Of a stretch of 8,982 bases of DNA, positions 6,467-8,982 are shown piece after piece. The translations under genes and the position numbers were made by a program. The stretch is from assembly GCA_041594355.1 (NCBI GenBank), contig JBFHMM010000163.1:1-8982 (forward strand). The letters run 5' to 3'. Below the pieces are notes generated by a model. It had not been told where the DNA came from and searched no databases. It was given only the letters and a program-made list of their open reading frames with translations. This DNA comes from JAIUZI01 sp041594355. GTDB lineage: Bacteria; Pseudomonadota; Alphaproteobacteria; Rhodobacterales; Rhodobacteraceae. How positions within the stretch are numbered: position 1 is the first letter of the stretch; each line of letters opens with the position of its first letter.

Positions 6467-7471
6467 TTAACGCATCCAGAACCCTTCTGAGCGGATCTTG
6501 TTGCGGATCATCTGCTCGCGGCGGGGCAGGTTCTCGCGGTCGAACATCGCCCGCACCTTGTGCCCGCGTCCGTGAAAGACCATCCTCTTGATCGGGTCGA
6601 AACCTTTGAGCACCTTCTTGATCTTGTTCGGCGCGGCAACGGTTTCCAGCACCTCGACCACATGGTCGCTTTCGCGGGCATAAAGCAGCGGGAAGAACCG
6701 GTAGTGGCAACTGACCGACCCGTCGAGATAGCCGGACGGCAGGGAGTCGCGCCCGCCGCCAAAGGAATGGATCACAAGGGGCAGGGCGATCTGGTCGAGC
6801 CAGGGAAACAGGTCTTGCCCGACCAGTTCGACCGGCGGGTCGTTGCGGATCGACAGGGCATAATCCTGAAACCGTCGACCAAATTCATGCGGGCAGCGGA
6901 AGTAGAAGAACCCGGCATTGAAATAGAGAAACCGGCGCCAGTATTCCTGTGGCTGAGAGGTATCGAGAGAGCTGTCGAAATCGAGCCCAAACCGGTCGTA
7001 GAGCGATTTCCAGATCGCCGCGTATCCGGGGCCGTAGAGCGTCGGTTCGGGCCAGGTGCCTTCGCGGCGCAGCGATGCGCCGGGGCGCTCGAAATCGAAC
7101 GGCACCGACATCACCTCGCCGGTAATCAGAGTGTCCGTGTCGAAGAACACAAAAGGTTCGCCCTTGGGCAGGGCCCGTAGCAGTTCGATCTTGTTACCAT
7201 GTGGATAACCCTGGCCGAAGTGGTGGTTTTCGAACGGCAGGATTTGGGCCCCGAGCCGGTCCAGGGCCGCCAGCACCTCGCCGTTGCGCACGGCGGGATC
7301 GTCGGTCCAGCGGGGGCCGGCCTGCGGCACCGCCACGAACAACCGCCCGTCGAAGTCGGGGCTGCAATGGCGCAGGGAGGCCGCGAACAGGATCGCCTCG
7401 TATTGCAGTCGGCCCGACTGGCCGACAATCACGATATTGAACGGTTGGCGGGACGCCTGTTTTTTTGCCAT
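6467..7471 (-). CDS. GT8-like putative glycosyltransferase
   Basis: The 334-residue protein looks like a nucleotide-sugar transferase of the GT-A fold. It starts with a strand FNIVIVGQSGRLQYEAILFAASL (residues 11-33), suited to nucleotide binding. FVFFDTDTLI (107-116) gives a DxD motif, Asp111-Thr-Asp113, that normally holds the metal and sugar nucleotide. YFNAGFFYFR (183-192) matches the 'F-N-x-G' block of GT8 enzymes, and GQDLFPWLDQIALPLVIHSFGGG (218-240) resembles the later DQ and His/Gly blocks. The C-terminus is basic (IKRMVFHGRGHKVRAMF). No membrane helix or signal peptide is seen, so it should be cytoplasmic. Donor, acceptor and product are unknown, and no sugar or envelope gene is adjacent. 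ATG 7469-7471 has only a weak Shine-Dalgarno. It is followed by a run of seven A on the coding strand at codons 2-4, which is unusual in this GC-rich DNA. The gene ends at the hairpin shared with the RHH gene. Confidence 0.72.
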   Translation of the reverse strand: MAKKQASRQPFNIVIVGQSGRLQYEAILFAASLRHCSPDFDGRLFVAVPQAGPRWTDDPAVRNGEVLAALDRLGAQILPFENHHFGQGYPHGNKIELLRALPKGEPFVFFDTDTLITGEVMSVPFDFERPGASLRREGTWPEPTLYGPGYAAIWKSLYDRFGLDFDSSLDTSQPQEYWRRFLYFNAGFFYFRCPHEFGRRFQDYALSIRNDPPVELVGQDLFPWLDQIALPLVIHSFGGGRDSLPSGYLDGSVSCHYRFFPLLYARESDHVVEVLETVAAPNKIKKVLKGFDPIKRMVFHGRGHKVRAMFDRENLPRREQMIRNKIRSEGFWMR

Positions 7472-7517
7472 ACTCGATATCAGCCGCGGTTTCCTGGCGG
7501 CCCCCGTTGTTGCAGGC

Positions 7518-7546
7518 AGTATAGGGTGCGCGGCGCCATCTCAAAA
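7518..7546 (-). promoter_or_regulatory. Possible promoter of the GT8-like gene
   Basis: On the minus strand a good -10, TATACT (plus coordinates 7518-7523), follows a weak -35, TTTTGA (7541-7546), at 17 bases. The start site would be near 7511, about 40 bases before the ATG. The -35 is poor, so this is tentative. Confidence 0.4.
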
Positions 7547-7621
7547 CCCTGCATTTTCAGGGAAACACGATTTGTCAGAGGGCGTGGCGCAAATTGGTTT
7601 TGTACAGAGTTTGGGAGACCT

Positions 7622-8245
7622 ATGTTTGAGATCTTTCTTGTGATGATGGCGGCAACGCTGCAGATGCAGCCGGTGGATGAGGCCAGTGCGCCGCCATCGC
7701 CCGGGGCTGCGGCCTCTGGTGCCATGTCCGACATCGCGGCCGCCGCCGAAGCCCCGCCCGTCTTCTTTGCTCCTGCACAAACCTCCGAAACGCCGCCAGT
7801 GTTTCTGACGCCCACGCAGACGGCCGAGGCACCGCCTGCTTTTCTTGCGCCGGCCCCTTCCGGTTTTCAGGCAGAGCCGCAGGTCCCAACGGGGCGGTTC
7901 ACAACCGCGACCGAGGTCCGCCCGATTTTGACCGCCACACGCGGCAACTGGGTCGCGGTGCGCGATTTCAACGGTAAGGATCTGCTCTATGTGACCCACC
8001 TGTGGTCTTGGCGCTGCGGGCTGTTGGAAATAAAGATCGGTGTGAACGGGTCAGAGCCTCAGGTCTGGCCGATGCCGCCCTGTCACCTGGACGAAGCGGC
8101 GCCCAACGCGGTAAAGCCGGAGGACGGGCTGCCCTATGGCGAATTCCCGCAAGGGTCGGTCGCGACGATCGAGGTGCGGATCACCTATGATGATCTTGCC
8201 ACGGACAGCGCCCGGTTCAACCGTCAGGGGGTGCAGATTCCGTAG
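7622..8245 (+). CDS. Hypothetical protein with three Pro-rich tandem repeats
   Basis: I do not recognise this 207-residue protein. It begins MFEIFLVMMAATLQM, a short hydrophobic start that could be a signal peptide or anchor but is weaker than usual. Residues 43-81 hold three tandem 13-residue repeats (EAPPVFFAPAQTS, ETPPVFLTPTQTA, EAPPAFLAPAPSG), probably an extended linker. From about residue 95 a compact domain follows: TEVRPILTATRGNWVAVRDF, YVTHLWSWRCGLLEIKIGVN and, later, VATIEVRITYDDLATDSARF. It is rich in beta-type residues and has two cysteines (132 and 154) that could pair if exported. The frame is open upstream to 7199, but that part lies antisense to the GT8-like gene. ATG 7622 has GGGAG (7613-7617) 4 bases before it. 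It diverges from the GT8-like gene. A membrane- or periplasm-facing accessory protein is a guess from the layout only. Confidence 0.75.
   Translation: MFEIFLVMMAATLQMQPVDEASAPPSPGAAASGAMSDIAAAAEAPPVFFAPAQTSETPPVFLTPTQTAEAPPAFLAPAPSGFQAEPQVPTGRFTTATEVRPILTATRGNWVAVRDFNGKDLLYVTHLWSWRCGLLEIKIGVNGSEPQVWPMPPCHLDEAAPNAVKPEDGLPYGEFPQGSVATIEVRITYDDLATDSARFNRQGVQIP
7748..7864 (+). repeat. Three tandem 39-bp repeats inside the 207-residue gene
   Basis: Units at 7748-7786, 7787-7825 and 7826-7864 each encode 13 residues of the form E-[AT]-P-P-[VA]-F-[FL]-[AT]-P-[AT]-[QP]-[TS]-x. The protein pattern is clearer than the DNA identity, so the duplication is old or selected at protein level. The frame is preserved across all units. 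Confidence 0.85.
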
Positions 8246-8311
8246 CGGCCGCCATGCCAAAAGACTGGGCAGGTGACGACCCTGTGACCCCGTGATCGTC
8301 GCTTTCAAAAA

Positions 8312-8327
8312 TTTACCAATTGATAAA
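8312..8327. promoter_or_regulatory. RutR-like palindrome upstream of preT
   Basis: TTTACCAATTGATAAA is an inverted repeat with 7 of 8 pairs matching. It agrees with the E. coli RutR consensus TTGACCA-NN-TGGTCAA at 11 of 14 defined positions. RutR is a TetR-family regulator of pyrimidine catabolism, so the site suits a position 52 bases before preT. It lies in an AT-rich segment (8303-8338) that probably contains the promoter, but I cannot place reliable -35/-10 boxes. The rest of 8246-8379 shows no gene. Confidence 0.5.
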
Positions 8328-8379
8328 AAATTTAAATGTGGCACTCTGCGGTCAAGAAACGCATCACGGAGAGACACCG

Positions 8380-8982
8380 ATGGCACCTGGCCAAATGGCA
8401 TCTGGACTGGCGGCGGGGCGGCTGACAGCGGCCGAGATCGACGCGAACTTTGACGATCTGCACCCGGCCTACGCGCCGCACGAAGCGGCTGTGGCGGCGG
8501 ATCGCTGCTATTTCTGCTACGACGCGCCCTGCACAACGGCCTGTCCCACCGACATCGACATTCCGTTGTTCATCCGGCAGATCCAGACCGGCCAGCCGGA
8601 GGCGGCGGCAAGGACGATTTTTGATCAGAACATCCTTGGCGGCATCTGTGCGCGGGTTTGTCCCACCGAGACCTTGTGCGAAGAAGCCTGTGTGCGCGAA
8701 ACCGCCGAGGGCAAGCCTGTCGAGATCGGTCGGTTGCAGCGCTATGCGACCGATACCGTGATGTCGGCGGGGGTTCACCCGTATTCCCGTGCGCGCGCAA
8801 CCGGCAAGTCCGTCGCGGTGGTCGGGGCGGGGCCGGCGGGGCTGTCCTGTGCGCACCGGCTGGCGATGCTGGGACATGACGTGGTGATATATGACGCCAG
8901 GTCCAAGGCCGGTGGGCTGAACGAATTCGGTATTGCCGCCTACAAGGCCACCGGGGGCTTTGCCCAGAGCGAAGTCGACTGG
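8380..8982 (+). CDS. preT: Dihydropyrimidine dehydrogenase subunit PreT (NAD(P)-dependent), 5' part
   Basis: The first 201 codons are present and the frame is still open at the right edge. PreT is the FAD and Fe-S subunit that, with PreA, reduces uracil and thymine to their dihydro forms, the first step of reductive pyrimidine breakdown. Eight cysteines sit in the pattern C43-x2-C46-x4-C51-x3-CP(55), then C90-x3-CP(94)-x5-C100-x3-C104, which fits two N-terminal 4Fe-4S clusters. The spacing 94/100/104 matches Cys130/136/140 of mammalian DPD, and Gln120 falls exactly where the unusual Gln156 ligand of that enzyme lies. VVGAGPAGLSCAHRL (147-161) is the FAD dinucleotide-binding loop. The related glutamate synthase small subunit shares this fold, so GltD-like paralogues are the main alternative; the Gln and the upstream RutR-like site favour PreT. 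ATG 8380 has ACGGAGAG (8366-8373) 6 bases upstream. A second in-frame ATG at codon 6 lacks as good a site. Confidence 0.82.
   Translation, partial: MAPGQMASGLAAGRLTAAEIDANFDDLHPAYAPHEAAVAADRCYFCYDAPCTTACPTDIDIPLFIRQIQTGQPEAAARTIFDQNILGGICARVCPTETLCEEACVRETAEGKPVEIGRLQRYATDTVMSAGVHPYSRARATGKSVAVVGAGPAGLSCAHRLAMLGHDVVIYDARSKAGGLNEFGIAAYKATGGFAQSEVDW

Noticed and set aside
7547..7562. Small hairpin CCCTG-N6-CAGGG as a terminator
   Set aside because: It lies between divergent genes with no upstream transcript to end; the stem is only 5 bp. It may be an operator but there is no second copy.
7199..7621. Upstream extension of the 207-residue gene
   Set aside because: It lies antisense to the GT8-like gene, and a better start with GGGAG exists at 7622.
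8274..8300. GACGA/TCGTC hairpin and GTGAC repeats after the 207-residue gene
   Set aside because: The stem is 5 bp with a 17-base loop and no T-run; not convincing as a terminator.

Overview
The window looks like chromosomal DNA from a Rhodobacterales (Roseobacter-group) alphaproteobacterium. The base composition is GC-rich, a TRAP-transporter permease is present, and several proteins look like lineage-restricted alphaproteobacterial hypotheticals. This is an inference from gene content and protein style; no search was run. I see no tRNA, rRNA, CRISPR array, insertion sequence or phage gene.

Layout from left to right. (1) The 3' end of a TRAP permease (DctM-like) ends in a strong hairpin terminator. 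(2) A decayed-looking stretch follows, encoding a Tat-type signal peptide and one reading frame broken by an in-frame TAG. (3) A long minus-strand gene encodes an 878-residue membrane-spanning, proline-rich protein. It has a PilM/GspL-like N-terminus and a GspC/PilP-like C-terminus. (4) Diverging from it across a nested dyad is a plus-strand periplasmic SIMPL (DUF541) protein. (5) A shared hairpin separates this from a convergent minus-strand PLP enzyme of sulfur-amino-acid synthesis (MetY type). (6) Diverging from metY is a small ribbon-helix-helix (RHH)-like protein. Its promoter is the clearest in the window and carries two copies of a 22-bp imperfect palindrome. (7) A convergent minus-strand gene encodes a GT8-like putative glycosyltransferase with a DxD motif. 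(8) Diverging from it is a 207-residue hypothetical protein with three tandem 13-residue Pro-rich repeats. (9) The last gene is the start of preT, the flavin/Fe-S subunit of dihydropyrimidine dehydrogenase. It has a RutR-like palindrome upstream and runs off the right edge.

The genes are mostly single units in alternating orientation, so there is no large operon inside the window. The most promising undescribed element is the metY/RHH intergenic region. There a repeated operator overlaps both the -35 and the -10/start region of the RHH gene, and a third copy of its half-site lies beside the metY ribosome binding site. This suggests an autoregulated RHH repressor that may also control metY. 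The preT operator candidate and the two-domain secretion-like fusion protein are the next most useful observations.
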